DNA of 64,000 nt from Micromonospora sp. H61 (GCF_018070325.1 NZ_JAGPXY010000013.1:50915-114914), one strand, 5' to 3'. Positions 8,088 through 16,738 are shown, counted from the first letter of the stretch. Program-made: numbers and translations. The notes: generated by a model not told the origin, from the sequence alone.

Positions 8088-9082
8088 CGGGTGGTTCCCT
8101 TCCGGGCGTTGGGGCGCGCTCCGCCGCCGAGTCGGCGCAGGAGCAGCACGTTGACCGCCGCGACGATCGCGATGAGCGCGAAGAGCAGCCAGGCCACGGC
8201 CGAGCCGTACCCGAAGTTGTAGTGCGGGGCGAAGGCGTTCTCGAACATGTACATGGTCAGGGTCTGCGACTCGCGCAGCGGCCCACCGCGGATCGGGTTG
8301 GTGCCGGAGTGGAACATCCGGGGCTCGGTGAAGAGTTGCAGTCCGCCGATGGTGGCGATGATGGCGCAGAAGATGATCGTCGGTTTGAGCAGCGGCACGG
8401 TGACCGACCAGAACTGTCGGGCCCGGCTGGCGCCGTCGATCGCCGCCGCCTCGTACAGGTCGCGGGGGATGGCCTGCATCGCGGCCAGCAGGATCAGCGC
8501 GTTGTAGCCGGTCCACCGCCAGTCGACCATGGCGGAGATGGCCACCCAGGAGGCCAGCCGGTTGGACTTCCACTCGATCGCGTCCAGCCCGACCAGGTCG
8601 AGCAGCCAATTGATCATGCCGAACTCACGGCCGAAGAGCACCCCGAACACGATCGCCACCGCGGCGGTGGACGTGACGTTGGGGACGAGCACCGCCATTC
8701 GCCAACCGGTGCGCCCCCGCAGGCCCCGGTTGAGCAGGTTGGCCAACCAGAGCGCCGCCAGCAACTGCGGAACGGTCGAGATGACGAAGATTCCCAGCGT
8801 GTTGACCAGCGCGTGCCAGAAGTCCACGTCGGCCAGCAGCCGGGTGTAGTTCTCCGCCCCGACGAAGGGGTGGTCGGCTCCGAGCAGGTCCCAGTCGTGC
8901 AGCGAGACCCAGAAGGTGTACGCCAGCGGGTACGCCCCGAAGATGCCGAAGATCAGGAAGAACGGGGCGATGTAGAGGTACGGGGAGAAGCGCGTGTCGA
9001 ATCGACTGAGTCGACCCGAGGATTGGCGGCTGTTACCGGTTGCCGGTGTGGCCGGCGGGCGGGCGTCGAGCTGGACGGTCAT
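8084..9082 (-). CDS. Carbohydrate ABC transporter permease, MalF type
   Basis: A 332-residue permease with a cytoplasmic Pro/Ser-rich start of ~35 residues, six TM segments and the EAA loop EAAAIDGASRARQFWSVTVP. It corresponds to CebF and forms the heterodimeric channel with the MalG-type protein, to which it is translationally coupled. It starts 69 bp after the binding-protein gene, and a strong hairpin lies in that gap. The terminal LGGGARPNARKGTTR is a short basic tail. Confidence 0.93.
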   Translation of the reverse strand: MTVQLDARPPATPATGNSRQSSGRLSRFDTRFSPYLYIAPFFLIFGIFGAYPLAYTFWVSLHDWDLLGADHPFVGAENYTRLLADVDFWHALVNTLGIFVISTVPQLLAALWLANLLNRGLRGRTGWRMAVLVPNVTSTAAVAIVFGVLFGREFGMINWLLDLVGLDAIEWKSNRLASWVAISAMVDWRWTGYNALILLAAMQAIPRDLYEAAAIDGASRARQFWSVTVPLLKPTIIFCAIIATIGGLQLFTEPRMFHSGTNPIRGGPLRESQTLTMYMFENAFAPHYNFGYGSAVAWLLFALIAIVAAVNVLLLRRLGGGARPNARKGTTR

Positions 9083-9103
9083 GCCCGAGAACTCCTTTCC
9101 GTC

Positions 9104-9140
9104 GTGCGGGCGGGACCTCTGCTCCGAGGCCCGCCCGCAC
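9104..9140. promoter_or_regulatory. Intercistronic hairpin between binding-protein and permease genes
   Basis: The arms 9104-9114 (GTGCGGGCGGG) and 9130-9140 pair perfectly over 11 bp, and an inner CCTC/GAGG adds 4 bp after a bulged A. No U-tract follows in the leftward direction. Hairpins here in sugar ABC operons commonly protect the upstream mRNA or attenuate, giving more binding protein than permease. Confidence 0.65.
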
Positions 9141-9151
9141 GCTCGCTCGGG

Positions 9152-10456
9152 CTACTTGGCGGCGGCCTTCTTCGCGTTGGCCACCGCGTCGGTCCAGCCC
9201 TGCGCGGGGCTGCGCTGACCCAGCTCCACGGTCCGTACGGCGTTCTCCACCTCGGTCCGTACGGCCTGGTTCTTCGGGCCCATGTAGACCGGCTTCAGGC
9301 TCTTCGCGCCGGTGCCGAAGATGGTGCCGACCGGTGCCCCCGAGAAGTACGCGTTGGTGGCGCCGGTGATCGCCGGGTCGTCGAGCGCCTGCGGCGAGGA
9401 GGGCAGCGGGCCCTTGGCCTTGAACGCCCCGATCTGCCCCTTGGCGCTGGTGAGGAACTTGGCCAGCTTGATCGCCTCGGCCTGGTGCTTGCTCTGCTTG
9501 GGCACGGCGAGGTGCGATCCGCCCCAGTTGCCGCCGTTGCCGGGCACCTGGGCGATGTCCCACTTGCCCTGGGCGCCAGTGCCGGCGTTGGCTTCGATGA
9601 CGCCGGTCATCCAGGCGGGGCAGGCGATGGTGGCGAACTTCGACTGCTTGAAGGCGGAGACCCACTCTTCCGACCAGGAGCCGTACTTTCCGGAGAGGCC
9701 GGAGTCGATGATGTCCATTGTGACGTCGTAGGCCTGTCGCACGGCCGGGTTGCTGTCGACCACCAGCTTCTCGCTGGTGTCGTAGTAGCTGTAGCCGCTG
9801 CTGTTGCCGGCGGTCTGCAGCAGGATCGTGTTGAACGTGTTGGTGGCCGCGTCGAGGAAGGACGCTCCGGTCTTGGCCGCGACGAACTTCTCACCGGTGG
9901 CGATGTAGTCCGACCAGGTGGGCCAGAGCTTGGAGACCTCGTCGCGCTCGGTGGGCAGGCCGGCCTTCTGGAAGAGGTCCTTGCGGTAGCACATGGCGAT
10001 GCCACCCACGTCGGTGCCGAGGCCGATGAGCTGCTTGCCGTCGGCGGTCAGGCCGGCGTTCCACTTCCACTCCAGGAAGTTGCCCTTGAGGTCGGCGGCG
10101 CCGTGGTCCAGCAGGTTGACGAAGTTCGCCGGATTGGCCTTGTACTCGACAAGCAGACCCTCCTCGATGGCCACCACGTCGCCGGCGCCCCGGCCGGCGG
10201 CGAGCCACTGGGTGAGCTTCGGCGAGTACTCGTCGAGGTTGGTGCCGGTGCCGCGCTCGACGATCTTCACGCCGGGGTTGGCGCTCATGTACTCCTGGTA
10301 GAGCTGCTCGTAGCCGAACTGGCCGAAGACATCGACGGTCAGGGTGACCGGTCCGTCGCCCGGCTCGTCGCCGCCGCCGCAGCCAGCGGTGACGAGCAGG
10401 GCGGTGGCGGCGGCGAGGGCCACCGCGGCGAGGCGGCGGCGCGGGAAGACAGCCAT
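9152..10456 (-). CDS. Extracellular solute-binding lipoprotein for beta-glucosides (family 1 SBP)
   Basis: A 434-residue lipoprotein. The signal peptide has a basic start (MAVFPRRRLA), a hydrophobic core and the lipobox LLVTAGC, with lipidated Cys near residue 26. The mature protein follows the family 1 SBP pattern: TVDVFGQFGYEQLYQEY start, GAGDVVAIEEG, a VGGIAMCYRKDLF hinge strand and an aromatic-rich ligand region. It corresponds to CebE, and the substrate is inferred from the GH1 enzyme and repressor in the operon. First gene of the operon; promoter and two operators lie 48-106 bp upstream. Confidence 0.93.
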   Translation of the reverse strand: MAVFPRRRLAAVALAAATALLVTAGCGGGDEPGDGPVTLTVDVFGQFGYEQLYQEYMSANPGVKIVERGTGTNLDEYSPKLTQWLAAGRGAGDVVAIEEGLLVEYKANPANFVNLLDHGAADLKGNFLEWKWNAGLTADGKQLIGLGTDVGGIAMCYRKDLFQKAGLPTERDEVSKLWPTWSDYIATGEKFVAAKTGASFLDAATNTFNTILLQTAGNSSGYSYYDTSEKLVVDSNPAVRQAYDVTMDIIDSGLSGKYGSWSEEWVSAFKQSKFATIACPAWMTGVIEANAGTGAQGKWDIAQVPGNGGNWGGSHLAVPKQSKHQAEAIKLAKFLTSAKGQIGAFKAKGPLPSSPQALDDPAITGATNAYFSGAPVGTIFGTGAKSLKPVYMGPKNQAVRTEVENAVRTVELGQRSPAQGWTDAVANAKKAAAK

Positions 10457-10503
10457 GGGTTATCGACCTCTCTCAAGGCGGGCGGGTGATGGCAGATGGC
10501 TAA

Positions 10504-10515
10504 GAGAGCGCTCTC
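10504..10515. promoter_or_regulatory. LacI/CebR-type operator O1 (downstream)
   Basis: GAGAGCGCTCTC is a perfect 12-bp palindrome with the central GCGC/AGCGCT typical of CebR-like sites (consensus TGGGAGCGCTCCCA in Streptomyces). It lies just downstream of the predicted -10, over the expected transcription start of the leftward operon. Confidence 0.85.
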
Positions 10516-10520
10516 ACGAC

Positions 10521-10549
10521 AGGGTGGTGGGTCGCCAACCGACTGTCAA
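10521..10549 (-). promoter_or_regulatory. Promoter of the ceb-like operon
   Basis: On the minus strand, -35 TTGACA (10549-10544) and -10 CACCCT (10526-10521) are separated by 17 bp. The two operators flank this core on both sides. Confidence 0.7.
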
Positions 10550-10562
10550 GAGAGCGCTCTCT
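10549..10562. promoter_or_regulatory. LacI/CebR-type operator O2 (upstream)
   Basis: AGAGAGCGCTCTCT is a 14-bp perfect palindrome. It abuts the -35 hexamer and lies 46 bp centre-to-centre from O1, so one repressor dimer or a looped tetramer could occlude the promoter. Confidence 0.85.
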
Positions 10563-10637
10563 CAGCGTTGTGGTCCCGTGATGAACGCTCCCGCCGGCAC
10601 GGCGTCCAGCAGGCGAGGGAACCCCCGACATCGGCGA

Positions 10638-10670
10638 AGGGCGCCACCCCCGGATGGGGGGTGACGCCCT
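10638..10670 (-). terminator. Terminator-like hairpin after the DinB-fold gene
   Basis: A 14-bp stem (10638-10651 with 10657-10670, one mismatch) and a 5-nt loop lie 18 bp after the stop of the leftward gene at 10688. It would separate that gene from the ceb-like operator region. Confidence 0.65.
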
Positions 10671-10687
10671 CGTTCGTGATGGGTCGG

Positions 10688-11446
10688 TCAGCCGGTGCGC
10701 AGACCGTCCAACAGGGTGCGGTCACCGGCGACGTCCAGCGTCTCGAAGCTCACCCGACCCCAGAGCGCCAGCAGCAGGTCGCTCGCGGTGCCGCTGACCT
10801 GGGCGCGGGCGTGGTGATCGTCGTGGTCGAAGATGGTCGCGGTGTCGAGCAGCGCCACCCCCTCGCCGCGCAACCGCAGATACCACTCCTGGGCCGCATC
10901 GGTCGCGCAGAGCTGCACCACCCCGTGCCAGTCACCGGGCACCTGCCGCCGGCCCGCCGGCAGCCAGGTGTCCAGCACCTCACTCACCCCGTCGGCCGCG
11001 AGCTTCGCCTCGACCGGATCACCAGCCCCGATGGCGAGCTGGGCGTCCCAGCGGTGCACAGCCGTCTCGTGCGCGATCCGACGCGGCCAGAAACCGGCCT
11101 TCTTCGGCTGCGGGGCCCAGTTCCACGCCGGTGCCTCGGGGTCGAGCCCGTCGAAGAGGGTCATCACCCGGTCGTAACCCTGCTGCCACAGCTGGAGCGC
11201 GTTCACGCCCGGGTCGGCCTCGATCTTCTCCCGCCGAGGCGGCTGGCTGGTCTGGCCGGAACCGGCGAACGACGACACCCAGTGGTAGATGCCGGCCATG
11301 TGCAGTGTGACGTCGTTGACCGTCCAGCCCGGACAGGACAGCACCGGTGTCTCCGGCGGCGCCTCGGCCACCGCTGCCGCGAAAGCCGGACCCTCCGTCC
11401 GGAGCGCCCCGATCCAGAAATCCTTGCTGCCCTGCAGTCTGCTCAT
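10688..11446 (-). CDS. Maleylpyruvate isomerase-family, probable mycothiol-dependent enzyme (DinB fold)
   Basis: A 252-residue protein with an N-terminal four-helix DinB-like domain. The segments DVTLHMAGIYHW and RRIAHETAVHRWDAQ supply the three His metal ligands expected of the family, and a C-terminal SCP2-like domain follows. Members are thiol-transferases or isomerases that use mycothiol; this organism encodes mshA nearby, so the cofactor is available. The substrate is unknown. Two ATGs are possible (11452 and 11446); GGGAGG abuts the first but is ideally spaced from the second, which I use. It diverges from murB over about 70 bp. Confidence 0.8.
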   Translation of the reverse strand: MSRLQGSKDFWIGALRTEGPAFAAAVAEAPPETPVLSCPGWTVNDVTLHMAGIYHWVSSFAGSGQTSQPPRREKIEADPGVNALQLWQQGYDRVMTLFDGLDPEAPAWNWAPQPKKAGFWPRRIAHETAVHRWDAQLAIGAGDPVEAKLAADGVSEVLDTWLPAGRRQVPGDWHGVVQLCATDAAQEWYLRLRGEGVALLDTATIFDHDDHHARAQVSGTASDLLLALWGRVSFETLDVAGDRTLLDGLRTG

Positions 11447-11502
11447 CGCCATCCTCCCGGGGGTGCCGGGCGACCAGTGGGTGCCACGGCTACTTGTCAG
11501 CC

Positions 11503-11508
11503 TAAGGT
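11503..11508 (+). promoter_or_regulatory. -10 box for leaderless murB
   Basis: TAAGGT lies 7 nt before the GTG at 11516. The overlapping AAGG could also act as a weak ribosome site if a longer transcript exists. Confidence 0.5.
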
Positions 11509-11515
11509 GAAGGGC

Positions 11516-12598
11516 GTGCCAGACGCCTCCGCCCAGCCGACAACCGACGCCGATCGTGCCATCCCCGGTCCACTCGCCGGCTACACCACCCTCGGAACGG
11601 GTGGGCCGGCCGAGCGGATCGTGGCCGCCGGCAGTGCCGACGAGCTCGTCCAGGCGGTACGCGCCGCGGCGGAGCCGGTCCTGATCCTGGCCGGGGGCAG
11701 CAACGTGGTGATCGGCGACGCCGGTTTCCCCGGCACCGTCGTGCTGGTGCGCTCCCGTGGCATGCGGGTCATCGCCGAGGACGCCACCTCGGTCACCGTA
11801 CGGGTCGACGCCGGCGAGCCGTGGGACGACCTGGTCGCCTCCACCATCGCCAACGGCTGGGCCGGGCTGGAATGCCTCTCCGGCATCCCCGGCTCGACCG
11901 GCGCCACCCCCATCCAGAACGTCGGCGCGTACGGCCAGGAAGTCGCCGAGACGATCACCGGCGTCGAGGTGTACGACAGGGTCGAGGGCACCCGTCAGGT
12001 CATCCCCGCCGCAGACTGCGGCTTCGCCTACCGGGGCAGCATCTTCAAGTACGTGGACCGCTGGGTGGTGCTCTCGGTCGACTTCCGACTCACCAGGTCC
12101 TCGCTGTCAGGGCCGGTGCGCTACGCGGAGCTGGCCCGAGCCCTCGGTGTCGAGGTGGGCGACCAGGTGCCGCTGGCCGACGCCCGAGCGGTGGTGCTGC
12201 GACTGCGGGCGGGCAAGGGGATGGTGCTCGACGCCAACGACCCGGACACTCGCTCGGTCGGCTCCTTCTTCACCAACCCGGTGCTCGACCGCGCGACGTA
12301 CGAACAGCTCCTGGAACGCTCCGCCGAGCTGGGTGACCCGCCCGCCTGGCCCGGGGCGGACGGCCTGGTCAAGGTGAGCGCCGCCTGGCTGATCGACAAG
12401 GCCGGCTTCGCCAAGGGTCACCCCGGCGAGGGTGGGGTGGCCATCTCCAGCAAACACACCCTGGCCCTGACCAACCGCAGCGGCACCGCCCACACCGCTG
12501 ACCTGCTCGCGTTGGCCGCCACCATCCGCGATCAGGTCCACGCCCGCTTCGGCGTAACCCTGCACCCCGAACCAGTCCTCATCAACTGCACCCTCTAA
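11516..12598 (+). CDS. murB: UDP-N-acetylenolpyruvoylglucosamine reductase
   Basis: A 360-residue FAD enzyme that reduces UDP-GlcNAc-enolpyruvate to UDP-MurNAc in peptidoglycan synthesis. Seen motifs: TTLGTGGPAERI, the FAD loop LAGGSNVVIGD, GIPGSTGATPIQNVGAYGQE, the Tyr/Arg of YRGSIFK, SVGSFFTNP with the catalytic Ser, and SAAWLIDKAGF. The YRGS form and overall layout indicate a type I MurB. The GTG start is supported by the -10 box 7 nt upstream; a very long upstream extension of the frame is an antisense shadow of the neighbouring gene. It starts the block that parallels M. tuberculosis Rv0482 onward. Confidence 0.96.
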   Translation: MPDASAQPTTDADRAIPGPLAGYTTLGTGGPAERIVAAGSADELVQAVRAAAEPVLILAGGSNVVIGDAGFPGTVVLVRSRGMRVIAEDATSVTVRVDAGEPWDDLVASTIANGWAGLECLSGIPGSTGATPIQNVGAYGQEVAETITGVEVYDRVEGTRQVIPAADCGFAYRGSIFKYVDRWVVLSVDFRLTRSSLSGPVRYAELARALGVEVGDQVPLADARAVVLRLRAGKGMVLDANDPDTRSVGSFFTNPVLDRATYEQLLERSAELGDPPAWPGADGLVKVSAAWLIDKAGFAKGHPGEGGVAISSKHTLALTNRSGTAHTADLLALAATIRDQVHARFGVTLHPEPVLINCTL

Positions 12599-12667
12599 CC
12601 CGGTCGGGCTCCCGCCCCCCGCCCCGCCCCGCCCTCGCGCCCCGCGCCCATCCCGCCCGCGCCCCGC

Positions 12668-12735
12668 GATCTTGCAGTTTCTGCGGTGACATAAGGGCCA
12701 CAAAAGGGCAAATAGCCAACCGAAAGTGCAAGATC
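12668..12735. repeat. 68-bp palindromic element, GATCTTGCA family copy 2
   Basis: The arms GATCTTGCA (12668-12676) and TGCAAGATC (12727-12735), continued by TTTC/GAAA, share sequence with copy 1 at 3661-3727. The 170-bp gap around it, between convergent murB and methyltransferase genes, otherwise holds only C-rich and GTGCGGC direct-repeat sequence. Confidence 0.7.
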
Positions 12736-12767
12736 GGCGTGCGGCGTGCGGCGTGCGGGGTGCCGGG

Positions 12768-13556
12768 TTAGGGGAGGGGCCAGGGGAGGGTTAGTTCGCC
12801 CTGGCGCCAGCGGGTGGCGTTGTCGAGGATGGGCCAGCCTGTTTCGCGGAGGCGGGTCACCGCGTGCAGCCAGCGTTGGCGGGGGCCGAAGGTGGCGTAC
12901 GGGGCGGCGGCCTGCCAGGCGTCGTCCAGGGCGCGGATCAGCGCGTGCACCGGCTCACCGGGAACGTTGCGATGGATCAGCGCCTTGGGTAGCCGCTCGG
13001 CCAGCTCGGCAGGGCTGCCCAGCGTGGTGAGCTTCGCGGCCAGGGTCAGCGTCCGGGGGCCGTCGGCGTCGATCAGCAGCCAACTGGCGAGCCGCCCCAA
13101 CTCGTCACACGTGCCCTCGACGAGCACTCCGCCGGGGGCGAGCGCGGCGGTCATCGTCTGCCAGGCTTCGGTTACCTCGCTCTCGTCGTACTGTCGCAGC
13201 ACGTTGAACGCGCGGACCAGCACCGGCCGGAGCCCGGCCAACTCGAACCCACCCCGGGCGAACGTCAGCCCGGGTGGGTCGGCGGCCGGCGCCGCGGCCG
13301 CCACCCGGGCCGCGTCGATCTCCAACCCGACCAGCCGTACGTCCGGACGGACCCCGGCCGCCAGCCGAGCGCGCAACTCCACAGCGGTCACCGGGGTGGC
13401 ACCGTAGCCGAGGTCGACCACCAGGGGGTCGTCCGCCGCCGACAGCCGGTCGGCGCAGGTGGCGACGATCCAGTTGTCCACCCGACGGAGCCGGTTCGGG
13501 TTCGTCGTGCCGCGGGTGACCACGCCGACCGGCCGGCGCCGCGCCACGCCGCTCAT
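12768..13556 (-). CDS. Class I SAM-dependent methyltransferase-like protein
   Basis: A 262-residue protein with a Rossmann-like order: LVVDLGYGATPVTAVELRAR (motif I, SAM-binding Asp-x-Gly-x-Gly-like), LVGLEIDAARVAAA (acidic end of beta 2), FELAGLRPVLVRAFNVLRQY and the post-III segment LAPGGVLVEGTCDELG. It begins with TRGTTNPNRLRRVDNWIV, a conserved actinobacterial lead-in. It is probably a small-molecule or RNA methyltransferase; the acceptor cannot be told. It lies in tandem with the SDR gene, 21 bp downstream of its stop. Confidence 0.75.
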   Translation of the reverse strand: MSGVARRRPVGVVTRGTTNPNRLRRVDNWIVATCADRLSAADDPLVVDLGYGATPVTAVELRARLAAGVRPDVRLVGLEIDAARVAAAAPAADPPGLTFARGGFELAGLRPVLVRAFNVLRQYDESEVTEAWQTMTAALAPGGVLVEGTCDELGRLASWLLIDADGPRTLTLAAKLTTLGSPAELAERLPKALIHRNVPGEPVHALIRALDDAWQAAAPYATFGPRQRWLHAVTRLRETGWPILDNATRWRQGELTLPWPLP

Positions 13557-13577
13557 CCCGACGTCACTGCCCGGGCT

Positions 13578-14345
13578 TCACTGGTCGACCCGGTGCACCT
13601 TGTGCTGGGCGGCCTGTGCCCGGGGCCGGACCACCAGGCGGTCGATGTTGACGTGCTCGGGGCGGGTGGCGCACCAGGCGATGCAGTCGGCGACGTCCTC
13701 GGCGACCAGCGGCCCCGGCACCCCGGCGTAGACGGCGGCGGCCCGTTCCGCGTCGCCCTCGAAGCGGACCAGCCCGAACTCGTCGGTCTTCACCATGCCC
13801 GGGTCGATCTCGACGACCCGCAGCGGCCGGCCGCACAGCTCCAGGCGGAGCGTGCCGGCGATGGCGGTCTGCGCGTGCTTCGCGGCGGTGTAGCCGCCCC
13901 CGCCCTCGTACACGGTCAGTCCGGCGGTGGAGGAGACCACCACGATGGTGCCGGAGCCGGAGGCTTCCAGCGCCGGCAGCAGCGCCTGGGTGACCCGCAG
14001 GGTGCCGAGCACGTTCACGTCGTACATCCACTGCCAGTCGGCGACCGAGCCGGACTCCACCGGGTCCAGCCCGCGCGCTCCGCCGGCGTTGTTGACCAGC
14101 AGGGTGACCGGCCCGGGTGCCTGGGCGGCGGCGTCGGCCAGCCGGGCCACCGACTCGTCCGAGGTGACGTCGCAGGTCACGGCGGTGGCCTGCCCGCCGG
14201 CGGCGGTGATCTCGGCGACCAGCTCGGTGAGCCGTTCGGCGCGGCGGGCGGCGGCGAGCACATGGAAGCCCTCGGCGGCGAGCCGGCGGGCGGTGGCCGC
14301 GCCGATCCCGCTGGACGCTCCGGTGACGATGGCGACTGAGGTCAT
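13578..14345 (-). CDS. Short-chain dehydrogenase/reductase
   Basis: A 255-residue classical SDR. The NAD(P) motif VTGASSGIGAATA is at residues 7-19, with AAARRAERL suggesting NADP preference. NNAG is in LLVNNAGGARG, and the catalytic Ser, Tyr and Lys are in VVVSSTAGLTVYEGGGGYTAAKHA. The start ATG 14345 gives MTSVAIVTGAS, the usual beginning. The same place in M. tuberculosis holds the SDR gene Rv0484c. The substrate is unknown. Confidence 0.92.
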   Translation of the reverse strand: MTSVAIVTGASSGIGAATARRLAAEGFHVLAAARRAERLTELVAEITAAGGQATAVTCDVTSDESVARLADAAAQAPGPVTLLVNNAGGARGLDPVESGSVADWQWMYDVNVLGTLRVTQALLPALEASGSGTIVVVSSTAGLTVYEGGGGYTAAKHAQTAIAGTLRLELCGRPLRVVEIDPGMVKTDEFGLVRFEGDAERAAAVYAGVPGPLVAEDVADCIAWCATRPEHVNIDRLVVRPRAQAAQHKVHRVDQ

Positions 14346-14550
14346 TCCGACATTGTCACAGCGGGCGTACGACCCGCCCCGACCGGGCGTAGGGCAGCCA
14401 TCGGCGGACGTTCGGTGATGAGGTCCGTCACGCCGAGGGGCCGCGCCGGGGAATTTCCGAAGCCCGATGGGGAAGATGACATCCGGCGTACAGGTTGACC
14501 GAGAAGCGCCGGTCGTGCGAGACGGCATCAACCGTGAAGAAGGAGCGGAT

Positions 14551-15915
14551 GTGGCGGAAATGCACGCCGGTGTCGGGCGTCAGCGAGGTGCCCGACCGTG
14601 GCCCCGGCCTCGCCGCATCGCGACCCTGTCGGTACACACCTCCCCCCTGCACCAGCCCGGCACGGGTGATGCCGGCGGAATGAACGTCTACATCCTCGAA
14701 GTCGCCCGGCGTCTCGCCGAGGCCAACGTGGAGGTGGAGATCTTCACCCGGGCCACCTCCGGTGACCTTCCCCCGGTGGTCGAGATGGCGCCCGGGGTGC
14801 AGGTCCGACACATCACCTCCGGCCCCCTGGAGGGCCTCACCAAGGAGGAGCTGCCCGGTCAGCTCTGCGCCTTCACCGCCGGGGTGCTGCGCGCCGAGGC
14901 GTCCCGTCCGCCCGGCCACTACGACCTGATCCACTCCCACTACTGGCTCTCCGGCCAGGTTGGTTGGCTGGCCAAGGAGCGCTGGGGGGTGCCGCTGGTG
15001 CACACCGCGCACACTCTCGCGAAGGTCAAGAACGCCCAGCTCGCGGCCGGGGACCGGCCGGAGCCCAAGGCCCGGGTCATCGGCGAGGAGCAGGTCGTCG
15101 CCGAGGCGGACCGGCTGGTCGCCAACACCCGGGTCGAGGCCAGCGACCTGGTCGACCGGTACGACGCCGACCCGACCCGGGTGTCCGTCGTGCAGCCGGG
15201 CGTCGACCTGGCCCGGTTCCGGCCCGCGCCGGGTGACAGGTCCGCGGCCGCCCGCCAGGCCCGTCGTCGGCTGGGGCTTCCCGTCGACGGGTACGTAGTT
15301 GCCTTCGTCGGTCGAATCCAGCCACTCAAGGCCCCCGACGTGCTGATCCGCGCGATCGCCGCGCTGCGGGAGCGCGACCCGGCACTGGCCGATCAGGTGA
15401 CGGTGGTGATCTGCGGCGGGCCCAGCGGCAGTGGGCTGGACCGGCCGACCGCCCTGATCGAGTTGGCCGCCAGGCTCGGGGTCAGCGACGGGGTGCGGTT
15501 CCTGCCGCCGCTCACCGGGGACGACCTTCCGGCCCTGTACCGGGCGGCGGATCTCGTCGCGGTGCCGTCGCACAACGAATCGTTCGGGCTGGTCGCCCTG
15601 GAGGCGCAGGCCTGCGGTACGCCGGTGCTGGCCGCCGCCGTCGGAGGGTTGGTCACCGCCGTCCGGGACCAGGTCAGTGGCGTACTGATCGACGGTCACG
15701 ACCCGGTCGACTGGGCCCGTGCGATGGGCAGCCTGCTGCCGAACCGGGCGCTGCGGTCGGTGCTGGCCCGAGGCGCCGAGCAGCACGCTCGGCATTTCTC
15801 CTGGGACCGTACGGTCGCCGGTCTGCTCGGGGTCTACGGCGAGGCGATCGCCGGGCACCGCGCCCGTCTCGCGGCCGACCTGGCGTGTGACCCGGCGCTC
15901 TCCTGCTCCTGGTGA
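14551..15915 (+). CDS. mshA: D-inositol-3-phosphate glycosyltransferase (mycothiol synthesis)
   Basis: A 454-residue GT4 enzyme that transfers GlcNAc from UDP-GlcNAc to 1D-myo-inositol 3-phosphate, the first mycothiol step. Motifs: [20 protein letters not shown] with the donor loop [29 protein letters not shown], the [12 protein letters not shown] phosphate-binding loop and the EX7E-type segment [16 protein letters not shown]. Several in-frame starts exist upstream (from 14467). GTG 14551 is chosen because GAAGAAGGAG lies 5-6 nt before it and the protein then has the usual length. Confidence 0.95.
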   Translation: MAEMHAGVGRQRGARPWPRPRRIATLSVHTSPLHQPGTGDAGGMNVYILEVARRLAEANVEVEIFTRATSGDLPPVVEMAPGVQVRHITSGPLEGLTKEELPGQLCAFTAGVLRAEASRPPGHYDLIHSHYWLSGQVGWLAKERWGVPLVHTAHTLAKVKNAQLAAGDRPEPKARVIGEEQVVAEADRLVANTRVEASDLVDRYDADPTRVSVVQPGVDLARFRPAPGDRSAAARQARRRLGLPVDGYVVAFVGRIQPLKAPDVLIRAIAALRERDPALADQVTVVICGGPSGSGLDRPTALIELAARLGVSDGVRFLPPLTGDDLPALYRAADLVAVPSHNESFGLVALEAQACGTPVLAAAVGGLVTAVRDQVSGVLIDGHDPVDWARAMGSLLPNRALRSVLARGAEQHARHFSWDRTVAGLLGVYGEAIAGHRARLAADLACDPALSCSW

Positions 15916-15959
15916 CCCGGGGGCCCGCTTGTCACAGGGTGCGCGAGCCCGGTCGGTCG

Positions 15960-15965
15960 TAGAGT
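15960..15965 (+). promoter_or_regulatory. -10 box for leaderless ybjN-like gene
   Basis: TAGAGT is 7 nt before GTG 15973 and decides between that start and GTG 15964, which overlaps the box. Confidence 0.5.
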
Positions 15966-15972
15966 GGGTCCG

Positions 15973-16488
15973 GTGAGCCCGAAGAGCGATCTTGCGACCC
16001 TGATCGAGTCGGTCTGCGCCGAGCGGGACCTGGCCTGGGAGTCGACCGGCCCCGGCTCGTACGCGGTGACGCTGCCGGGCACCCACAAGCTGAAGACGAT
16101 CTGCAACCTGATCGTCGGCGAGCACGCGCTGCGGATCGAGGCGTTCGTGATGCGCCAGCCGGACGAGCGCCGCGAGGAGTTGTGGGCCTGGCTGTTGCAG
16201 CGCAACGCCCGGATGTACGGCGTCTCCTTCTCCACCGACGCGGTCGGCGACGTGTACCTGACCGGTCGGGTCAACCCGGCCGGCGTCGACGCCGACGAGT
16301 TGGACCGACTGTTCGGCGCGGTGCTCACGTACGCCGACGAGTCGTTCGACACGATGCTGGAGATCGGCTTCGGCAGTTCGATCCGGCGCGAGTACGAGTG
16401 GCGGGTGAAGCGGGGCGAGTCGACCGCCAACCTGGCCGCCTTCGCCCACCTTTTCGAGCCCTCCGGCGCCGGCCCCGACCCAACCTGA
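15973..16488 (+). CDS. YbjN-domain protein
   Basis: A 171-residue soluble alpha/beta protein of the YbjN family, with a type III secretion chaperone-like fold. Recognisable are the early ERDLAWESTGPGSYAVTLPG strand pair, CNLIVGEHALRIEAFVMRQP, LWAWLLQRNARMYGVSFS and a C-terminal helix with RREYEWRVKRGE. It directly follows mshA, as the YbjN-family gene Rv0487 follows mshA in M. tuberculosis, but a -10 box suggests it also has its own start site. The molecular role is unknown. Confidence 0.82.
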   Translation: MSPKSDLATLIESVCAERDLAWESTGPGSYAVTLPGTHKLKTICNLIVGEHALRIEAFVMRQPDERREELWAWLLQRNARMYGVSFSTDAVGDVYLTGRVNPAGVDADELDRLFGAVLTYADESFDTMLEIGFGSSIRREYEWRVKRGESTANLAAFAHLFEPSGAGPDPT

Positions 16489-16577
16489 CCCACCGCCCCC
16501 GGCCGCGCCCCCACCCCGCGCCGTCCCGCGCCCGCGCGCCGGGGCCGCCTCCCCTGGTCGTGCTCGAACCACGACGT

Positions 16578-16606
16578 AGTGGTGTCGCCGACGCGGCGAT
16601 GCCACT
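16578..16606. terminator. Hairpin in the gap after the ybjN-like gene
   Basis: AGTGG-TG-TCGCC pairs with GGCGA-TG-CCACT around a 5-nt loop, nested inside a weaker TCGTGCT/AGCACGA pair (16558-16564 and 16620-16626). No T-run follows. The rest of 16489-16738 holds only GC-rich sequence and the leader of the next gene. Confidence 0.45.
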
Positions 16607-16738
16607 CGATCCTGGATCCAGCACGATCATGGCGAGTTGACTGTGGTTCGGAGTGCTCCTGACGGGTATGCCGCACCGCGCGGTGCGGCAAGGGACCCCC
16701 GCGCGCCGATGACGGAGTGCCAAGGAGCGGAGCGTCCC

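Noticed and set aside
10496..11515. Long in-frame N-terminal extension of murB
   Set aside because: It overlaps the operator/terminator region and the whole antisense DinB-fold gene; MurB homology begins only after GTG 11516.
14428..16605. 725-codon open frame on the minus strand
   Set aside because: Antisense to mshA and ybjN; no recognisable domain and no start signal.
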